Below are positions 13,525 to 24,465 of a stretch of 64,000 nucleotides of DNA, in pieces. Every line of letters begins with the position of its first letter. The first letter of the stretch is position 1. The notes beneath the pieces are model-generated. The model searched no databases. It saw only the letters and a program-made list of their open reading frames with translations, and was not told where the DNA came from. Both the position numbers and the translations under genes were made by a program. Source of the stretch: Aspidiotus rigidus (Eukaryota > Arthropoda > Insecta > Hemiptera > Diaspididae); NCBI GenBank assembly GCA_035079385.1, contig JAVHKY010000029.1:6696001-6760000 (forward strand). The letters run 5' to 3'.

Positions 13525-14509
13525 TTATTCTGAGGGCAGTCTTCGATCAGGGTATATTGGAAAGCGTGCTAGTTCCTCGCACGCTTGTCTTTTCAACGTT
13601 TCGTTCATGCCTTGCAATGCTATACCCAACTCTGCCTCTGCATGAAAAAGAATACTTATTTCTTCAATTACTATATTATTTCAAAGGTAGGCAAGCAAAG
13701 TAATTAAAGAATTCTCTCTTACTGGAAATTTGATCCATTTGACCATGGAGAATATTATAAATAGCATTATAGGTGTCGTTCATTCGCTTGTAGTAAGTAT
13801 CTAGAAATTCTGCTGTCTTCGCTAGTTTGTAACCGAACTTATGTTTGCACAGTGCAAAATGCTCCTTTGTTTGGTTTATACGTTCCTTCATTCTTTGCGC
13901 TTGTACCATTTCTTTCTTTAAGTTCCGTCTGAATTCTCGAGTTATATTGAGACCAGGTATTTTGTCTGTCGAATTTTACCGAGTAAACTTTTGATATAGG
14001 CGAGGTAATGATTGAAGATAAAAACTAAAGTGGGACGAGGCTCAAAATGACAAAAATCAAAGAAGAAGAGTATTTTCCCCAGGTGGGGAAAAGGACGATT
14101 ATCTATTTGAGAAACTTCAAAGAAAATTTCTAGTTCAGAACTGAATGCCGAACCGATGTGCACCTAGAGAAGATCGCCGCGAGTTCAGACAATGAGAGGG
14201 ACAAGAGAAAAATGTAGATCCCTATACCCCCAAGTTCTCAATTCACAAAAAATCTGATACCTAGCTCATAGCTTAGTGAGTCTTCTCTTCACAGTCTACG
14301 CTCTAAACTATGTCTTATCTTTGATCCTACATTTTTGGTAAGAGCTTGAAGTAAATATTCTGATATACCTGAAGGTTCGCTCGAGTTCAAATGAACAAGA
14401 GCTCCCAGTTGAAAATCTTTGTATTTTATACTAATTTTTGGATTGGTCTCTTCGACAGTTGTATTAGAGTTGACTGGATCTTCGTTGCGTGTTGCAAGAC
14501 CCAAAGCAC
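13525..14509 (-). CDS. Unrecognised glycoprotein-like gene, 3' three exons (5' end not found)
   Basis: Three exons chain in phase: 14509-14369, 13965-13723 and 13637-13525, with AG acceptors, GT donors and a TAA stop. An AATAAA follows about 105 bases on. They encode about 165 residues. The sequence has many N-x-S/T sequons (NTT, NSS, NIT, NQT, NDT, NET), suggesting passage through the secretory pathway. A Lys/Gln-rich, probably helical middle (KKEMVQAQRMKERINQ) is followed by LCKHKFGYKLAKTAEFLDTY. The first exon shown starts in phase 1, so at least one upstream exon, likely with a signal peptide, is missing; I could not locate it. I do not recognise the family. The open frame at 13942-14163 overlaps but does not fit the phases. 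Confidence 0.6.
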
Positions 14510-14519
14510 CTAAATGGTA

Positions 14520-15995
14520 GATAATAGATACATTTCTACGATTAGGATGAAAAAACAAAGACATTGAGACGAGTAAAAAATTAGCGCTTACATAAAGCTA
14601 GACGAAAATTTTTCAGAAAACGTGATATCATGGTAAATTTTGAGATCACTGTCGTAAGTCCCACTCACCGTCTCAGATATTCATAGGTTAAGACTTGGGA
14701 AAAACGATTTCCACTTTGTGTGTGAGTAGAGTATCTTCCAAAATCGTGGTCTGAAACTAAAACTGCTATTATCTTGTTTTTATCTATTTCTTATCATTTC
14801 TTCGGTGCCTTACTTCGGTACGCTAGCTACCATAGATACTTCTTTCGTTTGATAAGACGGTTGGCGGGGTATAATTACATATACAATTTTATTCTTGAAT
14901 GTTTTGTAAGTGCCATCCGCAAATACTTACTATTATTGAATGTAAGTATAGCCTGTCTAATCTAGATTAAATTTCATTATTTTGTTTACCAAACCATGTC
15001 ATCACTGAAATTCAACAAAAAATTTTTAAGTTAGGTACCGGTAGGTACCCAGGTAGGTGTACGTGGAAAATAAGTAGAATGGACAAAAGAAAATCTGAGC
15101 TGGGTAGGGAAGTATTGGAGAGACCACGATGACAATTCTAGAAATTCTTTCTGGATGTTGGAAAAGAGTAGATAATTTATATATCTTTCTCTCTTTCTGT
15201 CAGAACTAGGTACTTTTAGCAAATGTACTTACTCTTCTCCCAAGATTGAAAAGTTGACTATAGGTATAGGTATCAGAATCAAAGATCAATTAGATACCTA
15301 CTTATTTCAGAGTCGATCCATCTCTGCAATCAGTACTGACAATTTTAAGGTTTACTTTATTGCAGTTCCACATTAAAACTCACCTAGACTCTTAACTAAT
15401 TCCTTCAATGAACCCATATAGGTATCATATTTGCAGTGACTGCATGTTTGTCCTTTTTGTAACTTCAGTAAATATTGGATAAAGTGGCTCTCCGTCTCCG
15501 CCTATCGCGCATTTTCATTTCGAAGAGATATGCTAACATCCTTATTAGAACAGGTCCGGTCCATTATACTCGTCAAAAATATCTCATATATTTTATAGTT
15601 AGTAAAAGCGTAAATTTTAGACTTTGCGATGACCTTGAACTTGAAAACATTTCGTCCTCCAAGCAGAAGGTGTAAGGAGGAGACACAATTTCGAATTTTC
15701 TGATGCCTATCGACTATTGAAATTGAATTACAAGAATTAAATAGGGCGTCGACTAACGTATCGAAATATCGATCATGAAAATCAGAAATCGATCATTGTA
15801 GGTGTGGGTGGTCGTTCAAGTTGGGAATAACGAGAAAAAAGTAGGCGTTAGTGGAGAGATAGAGATTGATTGGAAACCTTTGCGTGTTATAAAATCAAAA
15901 CTGTTATACCTATACAGAAAGTGTATTTAAATAGTTAGGTAACAATAGTCAGTTCATTTTATGATTAGAAAGATATTTCTGTGAATTTAAAATAC
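14520..15995. other. Intergenic or intron of the preceding gene; nothing recognised
   Basis: AT-rich sequence with short open frames only. It may contain the missing 5' exon of the 13.5 kb gene, but no signal-peptide-like exon with a suitable donor was identified. Confidence 0.35.
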
Positions 15996-15999
15996 TTAC

Positions 16000-16005
16000 T
16001 TTAAT
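16000..16005 (-). promoter_or_regulatory. Possible polyadenylation signal ATTAAA
   Basis: ATTAAA on the minus strand about 70 bases past the stop of the Gln/Ser-rich secreted protein gene. It is the common variant of the poly(A) signal and the only good candidate close by. Confidence 0.3.
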
Positions 16006-16073
16006 ACTTAGAAGTTTGAAATTTTCTAAAAAAATATTAGCTTACTCATACGATCAAATGGTTTATCTACGAG

Positions 16074-17006
16074 TTAAGGTATAGTCCCGGGTAGTCCGGC
16101 CCCGGCCGTAGGTACAGATCCGGTTACCAAGTTAGTATCAGGTACAGAATCAGGACCGGTAGGTACGACGTTAGGCAACGAGCCGGTGGCTCCGTTGTTT
16201 CCTGCATTGGTAGGTAAGAACCCGGTAACTGAGTCAGTAGGAAGAGAATTAGTAGAGACGACGCTGGTAGGTACGAAACCGGCTACTGCGTCGGAAGGTA
16301 TAAAGGCGGCTAAGCCAGCAGGTACAAAGCCGGCTCCCAAGTTTGTCGGTAAAGAACCAGCTCTTGCGCCAAACAGTGGTACAGAGCTGATTCCGGCGAG
16401 AGAACTAATTCCTGGTACAGCATTAAGAGCAGAGCTACCCACCAGAGATGTTGGCAAGGAACTCAAACCAGCACCGAATATTCCCGCTCCTTGTGACACA
16501 AATGGTAGAGCAGCCGCGTTTATTGGTAATGAAGAAATTCCACCACCTGTTGATTTTCCGTTACTGATAGACGAAGTTGCATCTGCCGAATTGAATTCAT
16601 ACGTTTTAGCAATCGGAGGACCTCCGGAAGGGTTAGAAGCAAGATCGAAAACTTTTTCATAAGTTATTGTTTTACCGTTAGGTCCAGTTTTCTGAGTTTG
16701 AGTCAAAGATTGATAATTGAACTTGGGTGCGGACGTTTGAGATGAACAAGTTTTCTGGCTCGAAGATTGACTCTGAGACTGCTGCCCCGAATTGCAGTTT
16801 GGTGACTTTGTTTTCTGGTTTTGACATTGATGCTGTGATGTAGTTTGAGACTGTTGACACTGACTTTGAGACTGTTGAGACTGTTGAGACTGACCCGAAG
16901 ATTGCTGAGACTGAGATTGAGATTCTTGTGGCTTCTCATGTGAAGGTCGTCCGTAAACGACTGCCAAAGTACAAGTACAGGCAAGTAAAGTGAGGGCGAA
17001 TTTCAT
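16074..17006 (-). CDS. Secreted Gln/Ser-rich low-complexity protein, 310 aa
   Basis: Residues 1-19 (MKFALTLLACTCTLAVVYG) are a clear signal peptide. Residues 20-95 are a Gln/Ser tract with scattered Cys (QSQQSQQSQSQC and similar). A more complex linker follows (about 95-150, with TITYEKVFDLASNPSGGPP). The C-terminal half is Gly/Ala/Pro-rich with recurring SLPT, FVPT and GSVPT words. The coding region is one exon. The AG of a 5' UTR intron lies 12 bases before the ATG, at 17019-17018. The ATG was chosen because it follows that acceptor and opens the signal peptide. No enzyme or binding domain is visible. Composition suggests an extracellular structural or salivary-type protein, which is inference. 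It shares layout with the gene at 20.35 kb. Confidence 0.8.
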   Translation of the reverse strand: MKFALTLLACTCTLAVVYGRPSHEKPQESQSQSQQSSGQSQQSQQSQSQCQQSQTTSQHQCQNQKTKSPNCNSGQQSQSQSSSQKTCSSQTSAPKFNYQSLTQTQKTGPNGKTITYEKVFDLASNPSGGPPIAKTYEFNSADATSSISNGKSTGGGISSLPINAAALPFVSQGAGIFGAGLSSLPTSLVGSSALNAVPGISSLAGISSVPLFGARAGSLPTNLGAGFVPAGLAAFIPSDAVAGFVPTSVVSTNSLPTDSVTGFLPTNAGNNGATGSLPNVVPTGPDSVPDTNLVTGSVPTAGAGLPGTIP

Positions 17007-17017
17007 CTTTGTTAAAC

Positions 17018-17442
17018 CTATGATGAAAAAAAAAAAAAAAAAGTCAAGTAAGAGAATAAAAGTAATAATATCTAAGTATCAAGAATAATCACAGATTTTT
17101 CACTATTCCGTGTGGCTAAAGGGTGGAGGGAGGTCTACCTCTAACTATCAGCTCAAGTCAACGAGAGAGGGACGAGGGGCAAGACGATGGATTCAATTCA
17201 AGATTTCAAAGAATTTTCTCATTACGAAAAATGCATACAATAATAAAATCGAAGAACAAGCAGTTTACCTCCTCCTTGTGAAATTAATCAACTTTAGCTT
17301 ACATCGAAATATTTATCTCTGGAAGACTGCACCAGCAAGGGAATGAAGGGGACAGTTTTTACAATCTTGTTTTTTTCGGTAACCGTGGACAACATTTTAG
17401 TCGCTGAAAGGAAATTAAAATTCACAAATAATACTCACTTAC
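17018..17442 (-). other. 5' UTR intron of the Gln/Ser-rich secreted protein gene
   Basis: The donor CA|GTAAGTGAG lies at 17442-17441 and the acceptor TCATAG at 17019-17018, on the minus strand. The acceptor is followed by GTTTAACAAAG and then the start codon. The intron (425 bases) holds a poly-A run at about 17026-17042. Confidence 0.55.
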
Positions 17443-17526
17443 TGATAAGAACAAAATATTCGAGTAGATACTCGTAAAACTGCTCGATTATTGTAATTAC
17501 CACTTAATAGTAAAATATTTCCAACT
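17443..17526 (-). other. Predicted untranslated first exon
   Basis: Deduced from an arthropod-type initiator (TTCAGTT, A at about 17526) and the donor at 17442. It contains no ATG-initiated reading frame of note. About 84 bases. Confidence 0.45.
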
Positions 17527-17615
17527 GAATGAAAGATCCCAAATTTGAGTTTAATTTATACCCGAATGTCTGCTCCCCACCACCGAACGCATTTTCTTTT
17601 ATTACAGTGACGTCA
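17524..17615 (-). promoter_or_regulatory. Core promoter: CRE-like site, TATA box and initiator
   Basis: On the minus strand GGTATAAATTA (TATA box 17560-17554) lies about 34 bases before the initiator TTCAGTT. A perfect palindrome TGACGTCA, the CREB/ATF consensus, lies at 17608-17615, about 50 bases further upstream. The stretch TCTTTCATTCAGTT is shared almost exactly with the promoter of the second secreted-protein gene at 23.57 kb. Confidence 0.5.
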
Positions 17616-17619
17616 TAAT

Positions 17620-20170
17620 AACCAAATGATTCCGTGCTCACAACTTGATATCGACTTTTATTGAGAAAATTTATCGTTTTAGTTTGCTGTCTGTCCTGTA
17701 AGCAAAAACTTCGAGTCAAGACGACGTTATTATCCGGCTCTCTCTTCGTGTTATCGAAAAAGGAAATACCAACGGTTGAGTGAAATAACTATTATTAATA
17801 ACATCGTAAAATCTGTGCGAGGAAAAGTATACTGCTCGTCCAAATTGTTGAAAATGTAATTTTCCTATGTATACTTGGACTTCCTATAGAGCATTTCCAT
17901 CGAAACCGTTGTACCCAACAAGTAATGTCTAAATTCAACGTGCACCAGTTTGTCCATCCGTTAGTCATACTATGCATTAATAATAAGATACACAACTGTG
18001 CACTTCTTCTGAGTGTAGAAAATCTCCTAGATGTTTTGAATACGGCACAGTCCAATGTTAGTAGGTAATATGGATCGATAGGGCAGCAAAAACAATTGAC
18101 CAAGCATCACTACTCATATTGGGGGGAGAGTAGGAATACGGGGCTAATATACCTCAGTGTTGGAATGGTTTTGAGAATTGCTTCGATATGCTACTGCAAA
18201 GGAGCCAAAGTTCGCGCTTTTTAATTTCGTTTCAATTTTGATACAGTTTTCTCACTTTCAATTCGACCATATCCGTTCTCCGTGGTGTTTTCAAAGAGAT
18301 GTAAGTATTAGTCCAAAGTATCTATGTTGGATCCCAAATATAGGTAAGAAAGAGAGAGCATTACAGGGGCGTGTGTCAAGATCATCGTCTGACGGAGAGA
18401 AAGGAGGAGGCCCAACTGAAAATCAGAATGCGAAATACTTACGTCTTTTTAAACTGTAGCAGGTTTCTACGTTTCTTAAAAAATACGGTATAACCAAGAT
18501 GAAATGGTCGCCCAGTAAATCCGCACCTGTTTTTGTTCCAAGATCTGTAATAAGAACTGTTGCAGCAGTACACAAATTCATTACAGTCATGATAATTCTG
18601 CGAAAATTTGAGAGAAGGTTCATCAACCACAATCCATTACAGTCCGCCTTTTGTTTCATCTATGCTAAAAATATTGAAAAGTCGTTGGAAGTTCCTTTTA
18701 AGACTAATACAAAAATTCATTTTTTTTTGCGTAAATATTTTTTTTCTATTTTGAGTCTTTGTGCTTTTGGTCAGTATGGCAGAGCAGAAAAATAGTTGTA
18801 AGTGGTACCAGTGAGCTCCACTTTCTTTCCTTTAGTTCTAAACAACATCCCCTAGCCATATACTATCGCATCATTTGATCAGACTTCCTTGATGAAAGTT
18901 CGCTGCTCGTGAGGCCTCTTCCATTAAATACGCCGATTGAGTCAAGCAGGATTTTTTTATTCTAATTTTTATCAGTAATTGACTACCATCATGGCTTTCA
19001 AAATCGAAATTTCTCGTCAGATTAATCAGCTTTTTAATTACGGAGTCCCAAGTTGTGTGAAGGACCTCAGATACTCTTCGTTTCGCCGCATGTCTTTCTT
19101 AAGTCTTGAATAGTGACACAGATTTTGGAAATAAGGGAAAATTCAAATATCTTTTCAGCTCTCCAAGCTCTCCGTGCTCCCAAAGATCCCGTAATCTAAA
19201 ACCAGGCTCTCCACATATACCTTGACAGTCGATTTTCTCATTCCCCCTCATATACGTGGCCGAATGGTTTTAATTTTTCAACCCCACCTGTCTCTACCAC
19301 TTGGCTCGAAAGTTAGGCTCCCTCCCTTCATAATTATATGCTACAAAGAAAGTGACGTCTTTTAAAGTTTTTCCTTTCTGATGGGTACAGTTCAAAGGTC
19401 AACATTTTTTCAAGTCCCAAAATTAAGTCAGAGATTATACTATTTGCTGGAAGAATGATGACTGCCTACGGACGAATATCTCACCATGCACTGTTTAATA
19501 AATGCTGAAAAGGAAATAACTTTCAATTCAGTTGCAACTTATCAACTTGTTGGTCACAAAGAGTTTTCATTACTACAAGGATGTGAGAAAACATAGACTG
19601 GCAAAACAGACGATGAATAAACACTCAGACGAGACAAGGAAGCGAAATTCCGAAGTGGAAAATTGTGAAATATGAAAGTCCAAAAATATTGAAATATACT
19701 CGTAGTTTACGTACTTCCGCTCGTTAGAAGTATGCAATTAACGTTTCTTTATGACTTTACTGACGACGTTGCAAAGTAATAGTCATGATTGAAGTGATAA
19801 ACTTTTGTTTAGGAACACCAGAAATGGGAAAAATTGCTTCTTTTACCCCTCCAATTATTACCGTTGAAGTTAAAAAAGTAAATTCTTTGCCCGGAAGGTG
19901 AACTTGAACTAAAAATATTACATAAATTACTAATGAACAATTTGTCAAATCATGTCTTCCCCCTTCTTCTCGCTAATTTTGTAATTTATTTTTTATATTC
20001 TCAAATACCTAGGTACATGACTCGCCGTTAATTCTTCCCATTCTAAAAAACTGTAGTATCTAATTGAATCTTCGAGCTCTGATAAAACGCTGACCACTTG
20101 TTAGTATTATAGTGGAAACATTCAATTTTCACTACCAGGCCCGGAGGTTTTGCATTTCAACACATTTGTC
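17620..20170. other. Mostly noncoding; contains one probable exon
   Basis: The only supported coding piece here is the minus-strand exon at 18443-18597, listed separately. Other open frames lack domains and splice context. Confidence 0.35.
18443..18597 (-). CDS. Probable internal exon of an unrecognised gene
   Basis: A 155-base stretch is bounded by a good acceptor (ATTTTCGCAG) and a good donor (GTAAGT) on the minus strand. Two frames are open through it. One gives a Cys-rich peptide (DCNEFVYCCNSSYYRSW); the other gives a hydrophobic one (CTAATVLITDLGTKTGADLL). Without the neighbouring exons the frame cannot be decided. In the second frame the phase would fit the first known exon of the 13.5 kb gene, but that intron would swallow the whole 16-17.5 kb gene, so I do not join them. 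Confidence 0.3.
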
Positions 20171-20175
20171 TAGCG

Positions 20176-20181
20176 TTTATT
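20176..20181 (-). promoter_or_regulatory. Polyadenylation signal AATAAA
   Basis: AATAAA on the minus strand about 170 bases past the TAA stop of the Gly/Leu-rich secreted protein gene. Confidence 0.5.
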
Positions 20182-20350
20182 GTAACATTACGACATCGAA
20201 TTAATAAAACTAACTCTACGTTCAATTGAAATCTAGATTCTTGCTTTACAAAATAGAATAAATATTAAACAGCTTACTATAGATTTTAAAGATCATCGCG
20301 TATTCTGGCATCTGGACTAGACTCATATGGTCGAAACCGAAGGTTCCTTT

Positions 20351-21373
20351 TTAAACACCGACATCGGGTACAACATCTCCGACGTTTCCAACAGCAGATG
20401 GTACTGTCTTGGTCACTCCCCCAACCGTATCAGTGAGGCCCCCAGTGGAAGATGTTGGACCACAAGCCCCTCCTCCAACAAGAGGATCGGTCAATCCACT
20501 GGTCAGTACCCCAACAGAAGGTGTTAGACCACCAGTCAGTCCCCCGACAGGAGATGTTTCACCACCAGTCAGTCCTCCTACAGTGTCCGTCAATCCCCCA
20601 ACAGGAGACTTTTTACCACCGGTCAGTTCTCCAATAGGAGATTTTTTACCACCGGTCAGTTCTCCAACAGGAGATTTTTTACCACCTAATCCAAAAGGTA
20701 AACCACTGGTCAATCCCCCAACAGATGTTAGACCAAGAGGTAAACCATCGGCCAGTCCCCCAACAGATGTTAGACCAAAAGGTAAACCACCGGTCAGTCC
20801 CTCAACAGATGTTAGACTAAGAGGTAAACCACCGGTCAGTCCTCCAACAGGAGGTATTAGACCACCTAATCCAAGAGGTGAACAACCGGTCAATCCCCCA
20901 ATAGAAGATGTTGGGTCACCAAGAGGTAAACCGCCGGTCAGTCCCCCTACACCACTGGTGAGTCCTCCAACATCTATCAGTTCACCTCCATTGATTAGAC
21001 TGGTGATATCGCTCAATGATAAAAGGCCTCCCTTTCCGTTTACCAAAGGTAGACCTTCCGTCAGACCGTTGCTCAAAGATGAAACACTGCCGACTGAAAC
21101 TGGTAAACTATTCGTCAGACTGGTAACAGAGGATACTTGATTGAGTGGAAAGCTTCCTGTTCCAATAGAATCGGATGAATCGCTGGTTTTGCAGTCAGAA
21201 GATGGAATATGACCGGGCTTGGAGTTTTCTTTTACGCTCGGTTTCTCACTGGGTTTTTTTCCACTATCTGGAGGGCAAATCGTTGTGCTTTCGACTTTCT
21301 TTGTCGGTATTGATTTTCCTTGAATACTAAGCACTGCACAAAAGCAGGCGAGAATCATGAATGACAGTTTCAT
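20351..21373 (-). CDS. Secreted Gly/Leu-rich repeat protein, 340 aa
   Basis: The N-terminus MKLSFMILACFCAVLSIQG is a signal peptide. A short Lys/Pro/Ser-rich region with three Cys follows. Then comes a long repetitive tract built on VGGLTGGLP, GLTSVGGL and GGKKSPVGELT modules (about residues 140-330), ending at a TAA. The start is the Met at 21373, because a splice acceptor (TTTTTCCAG) ends at 21379; the ATG 33 bases upstream lies inside the intron. No catalytic domain is visible. Glycine-rich repeats with short hydrophobic turns are common in cuticle, silk and adhesive proteins, but no specific role can be claimed. It lies about 3 kb upstream of the Gln/Ser-rich gene in the same orientation and shares its signal peptide style, 5' UTR intron and promoter. 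Confidence 0.8.
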   Translation of the reverse strand: MKLSFMILACFCAVLSIQGKSIPTKKVESTTICPPDSGKKPSEKPSVKENSKPGHIPSSDCKTSDSSDSIGTGSFPLNQVSSVTSLTNSLPVSVGSVSSLSNGLTEGLPLVNGKGGLLSLSDITSLINGGELIDVGGLTSGVGGLTGGLPLGDPTSSIGGLTGCSPLGLGGLIPPVGGLTGGLPLSLTSVEGLTGGLPFGLTSVGGLADGLPLGLTSVGGLTSGLPFGLGGKKSPVGELTGGKKSPIGELTGGKKSPVGGLTDTVGGLTGGETSPVGGLTGGLTPSVGVLTSGLTDPLVGGGACGPTSSTGGLTDTVGGVTKTVPSAVGNVGDVVPDVGV

Positions 21374-21378
21374 CGTTG

Positions 21379-23507
21379 CTGGAAAAATTATCAAAATGAT
21401 CTTCATTAATTATGCTTAATATATGTCGAGTATTAATAATGTCAGCGATGATGAGCTGTGCCTTGTGAGGTAGAGTATGAACAACATGTCATTTGGGCTG
21501 TCCTGAAATGTTTAAAGAATGAAAATCTTGTTGATTTTTCTAAAGATCTGGTTTGGGGGTACAGTGACGTTACCATGATGACGTCATCACATCATTTAGC
21601 TTCTGAGAATAATAAGACTCATTCACCGTGAATTCTGCCACGTCCTAGTTACTTATTTTACTGAGTGGAGGAAGGAGTTTATTTGGAAAAGGTATCTACC
21701 AGACGCTGACCTTTTGGCAAATTGTGATTTTGAGAGGAGCAAAAGTTCGGAGCTCATTTAAGAATTAAATTTTTATTATCGAGTTGTATATAGGCTGAGG
21801 GGATGGAGGAGGGGAATTTCAACCTTCAAACTGAATATATCAGGAAGGGGGCGTGGCATTATTCTGAACAGCGGGCTACGGAGACTTGGAGAAATTTCGA
21901 TCTTAGGGGAGAGGGACTTGGAAAAATGTCAACTTCCGAGGAATGCTTATGAGGGGAGGAAGAAAGGACTTCAGAAAAATGTGGCCATCGAGTAATGTAT
22001 GTCACAAAGTTTATTTTGAAAAATTTCGACTATGTAGCTGTATAGGAAGGGAGAGAGTATGAGTGGTGAAATAGAGGGTAACGGCGGGGCCAACTTGCCC
22101 TCTCAGACAAAGAGTGGGAGGGCCCTAAAAAGTGAAAAAAATGAGTAGATTCTCGCAATAGGATGAAATAACAAACTAAAAAACAACAAAACTTTTTTTT
22201 TTACCCTCTGAGAAAAATTCATTCCGCCACCCATCAGTGAATTCTGGTCATGAAGAGGGCAAAGGCTTCTACTTAATTTAGGAACTTTGAGAGTTTCATT
22301 TCTTCAAGGACCCCTCCTCTAATTTGGGACGAGGCCTTGAGACCCAAGGCGCATTGCTCTTGTTTACTCTCGTCCTTGTGACTGGACGTCCCTCTCTCTC
22401 GTAAATAATATGCGACCCGTTCAAGTTGAAAAATTGTTGACAAACGTAGGGGGGTGGGGAGCTTCGAAAAATTTTGACAAAATACTAAAATCAAGACCAC
22501 CTTGATGACGTCATTGGCAGGAGAGGAACTGAATCGCAGGGGCGGATTTACGGGGGGGAAAGGGGAACGTCCCCTCACCCAAAAAAAAAAAACTCCAAAA
22601 AAGACTGAAATCGTTTAATCTGACTATATTTTCCGAGCGGAGCGAGGAAAAAAATTTTTGAACAATGAAATCCCCCCCCCCCCCCAAAAAAAAAAAAAAA
22701 AAAAAAAAAACAATGTAGCCGTAAGTCCGCCCCTAGAATCGACATATTATATTCCATAGCAGAGAGTTTTTAGATTTGGTACGTTTTGATAATTAATTTG
22801 CCCAAACGTATTATTTCAAGTTTTTGGGAGCTCATCTTCACAGTCTTCTGCTACAAAATTCGTTCTAGTTATGAGATCTGTTCCAGGCTCTAATTTGAAC
22901 TTTTCGTCTCAACAGTATTTATTGGAGATATCTTTGGCATCCCAAATATTTGACATTGTTCGCAATCTAAGCTCTTTTCAAGTCTTTCTAATCTATCGGT
23001 GCTTTTTCACGTATTATCCTGATTTTCAAATTTTTATGAGATTTTATTCTTATACAAATAGAAAATTTTGCGTCCGCGTCAACATCCTGCTATGAACTTG
23101 ACAAATTTTAATATTCGGGGAGCCGGCTTTTCTGTAGAAGAAGAGGAACTCGGAAAAATATCAATGAAAGTCTGTTATAAGTGGGACTTGGAAATATTAG
23201 AAAATCTAGGAGTCAACGGGAGATTGCTTAGGAAACTCAAATTTAAAACTCCTACAGCGGGAAGGTGAATGGGCTTCAAAGTGTATGCAGAAAAAAGAAA
23301 TGAAGAATATATAATAGCTCAGAAAGAGTTTGCACGTCTAATTATCTGCGAATAAAGAATCCTGGACAACATCAAATAGCCTAAAACTAATTTTAGTGTC
23401 ATGCAGAAAATTCAAAAATATAGTATGAGCTTGTGTGCTCATACTTTAGTCATTAAAAATAAAACATTCAAAATAATAATTCAAACTTATATAATGATCG
23501 TATTTAC
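21379..23507 (-). other. 5' UTR intron of the Gly/Leu-rich secreted protein gene
   Basis: The donor CAG|GTAAATACG lies at 23507 and the acceptor TTCCAG ends at 21379, giving 2129 bases. It contains degenerate repeat sequence with ggacttggaaaa words and a hAT-like MITE at 22537-22735. Confidence 0.5.
22537..22735. mobile_element. hAT-like MITE
   Basis: Terminal inverted repeats CAGGGGCGGATTTACGG and CCGTAAGTCCGCCCCTA bound a 199-base element. Inside are a C12-15 run and a long poly-A run. GAATCG occurs next to both ends (left 22531-22536, right 22736-22741), an imperfect target duplication. The termini resemble those of the better-defined hAT MITE at 43707-43970. Confidence 0.55.
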
Positions 23508-23600
23508 CTGATCGAAAATTATTGCCAATTCCCACACCGAGTCCGATTGTATGGAGAGAGTTTTAACTAAATGAAAGACTGAATTCGAGACGAATTTATA
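23508..23600 (-). promoter_or_regulatory. Core promoter and untranslated first exon of the Gly/Leu-rich gene
   Basis: On the minus strand GTATAAATTCG (TATA box 23600-23594) lies 32 bases before the initiator-like TTTAGTT (A at 23568). The context TCTTTCATTTAGTT matches the TCTTTCATTCAGTT of the neighbouring secreted-protein gene. The first exon then runs from about 23568 to 23508, ending at a CAG|GTAAAT donor. Confidence 0.5.
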
Positions 23601-24465
23601 CACGTACAATGGTACCCCTCTCTATCTGGACTTCAGTCTACTGCGAATTCAAAATTATCTATAATATGTGTAGTGGTGGTCTAAATTATTCTTGTAAATT
23701 CGTCCACACTACCGTTCAACACTACCAATCATCCTTTGAATAGTTGAGAATTGGGAAACACTGTGCGTCCCCTTGCAAAAAAAGAAAAAAACAAATCTAT
23801 GAGGAAGTATCAGGTTTCCTTCTCGCAATACCGTTTTGGATGATCTTAATTGTTCACGGATTATGATATGAAGGTACTAGGTTCGAATTGAGTTTCCTTA
23901 TACACGTGCGCACTAAGTGATAAGAATTCCTTTACCGTGTATTTCGGTGAATTATAATTTTTCGAAAATCTACGACATGATAAATGTGATTTTCCATGAG
24001 AATTCTTAATTTAATAGTCTCCAATTGACCATCTTTGGCGAGTAATTGGGTTTGGAGTGGTCGAAGAAAATACATCGGATCATTTCTTCATTTTTTATGA
24101 CAGGAAATAAGAGGAAACAGTAAAACAGTATGGCCGAACTTCTCCGGTTTGAAGCAGACTGCAAGGCTACATTTTCGCCAGGTGAGCGATCTTTAAAAAT
24201 TAATTATTCAATAATAAAACTATACCAGTATAAGACACACATTTTACATTTGACCTAAAAAATTATTGACAAGGAAAATATGGCGGATGAAATTCCGTCA
24301 ACACTGTTCTTCGGTTTTGAAATCCAAGATTCGACGAAAAATGTTTCCGTTGATCATCCTGATATAATGTCAGGGTAGATTTAAGGAAAGTCCCCTTCGT
24401 GAAAAAATCCTGACATAATCACCAATGGTTAATGTTGAAAAAAGAAAATCATACTCGTCATGTAT

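Noticed and set aside
13942..14163. Minus-strand frame of 73 codons after a good acceptor-like site
   Set aside because: Its phase does not fit the neighbouring exons, while the flanking exons join directly in phase.
16186..16662. 158-codon open frame on the plus strand
   Set aside because: Antisense shadow of the Gln/Ser-rich secreted protein gene.
17795..18103. 102-codon minus-strand frame
   Set aside because: Composition unlike protein (Trp/Cys/Ser scatter), no domain, no splice context.
20409..21140. 243-codon Pro-rich open frame on the plus strand
   Set aside because: It is the reverse complement of the Gly-rich repeat tract of the secreted protein gene; the repeat keeps the other strand open. 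No start context, signal or splice support.
21404..21406. Upstream ATG of the Gly/Leu-rich secreted protein
   Set aside because: It lies before the splice acceptor ending at 21379, so it is intronic; the next ATG starts the signal peptide.
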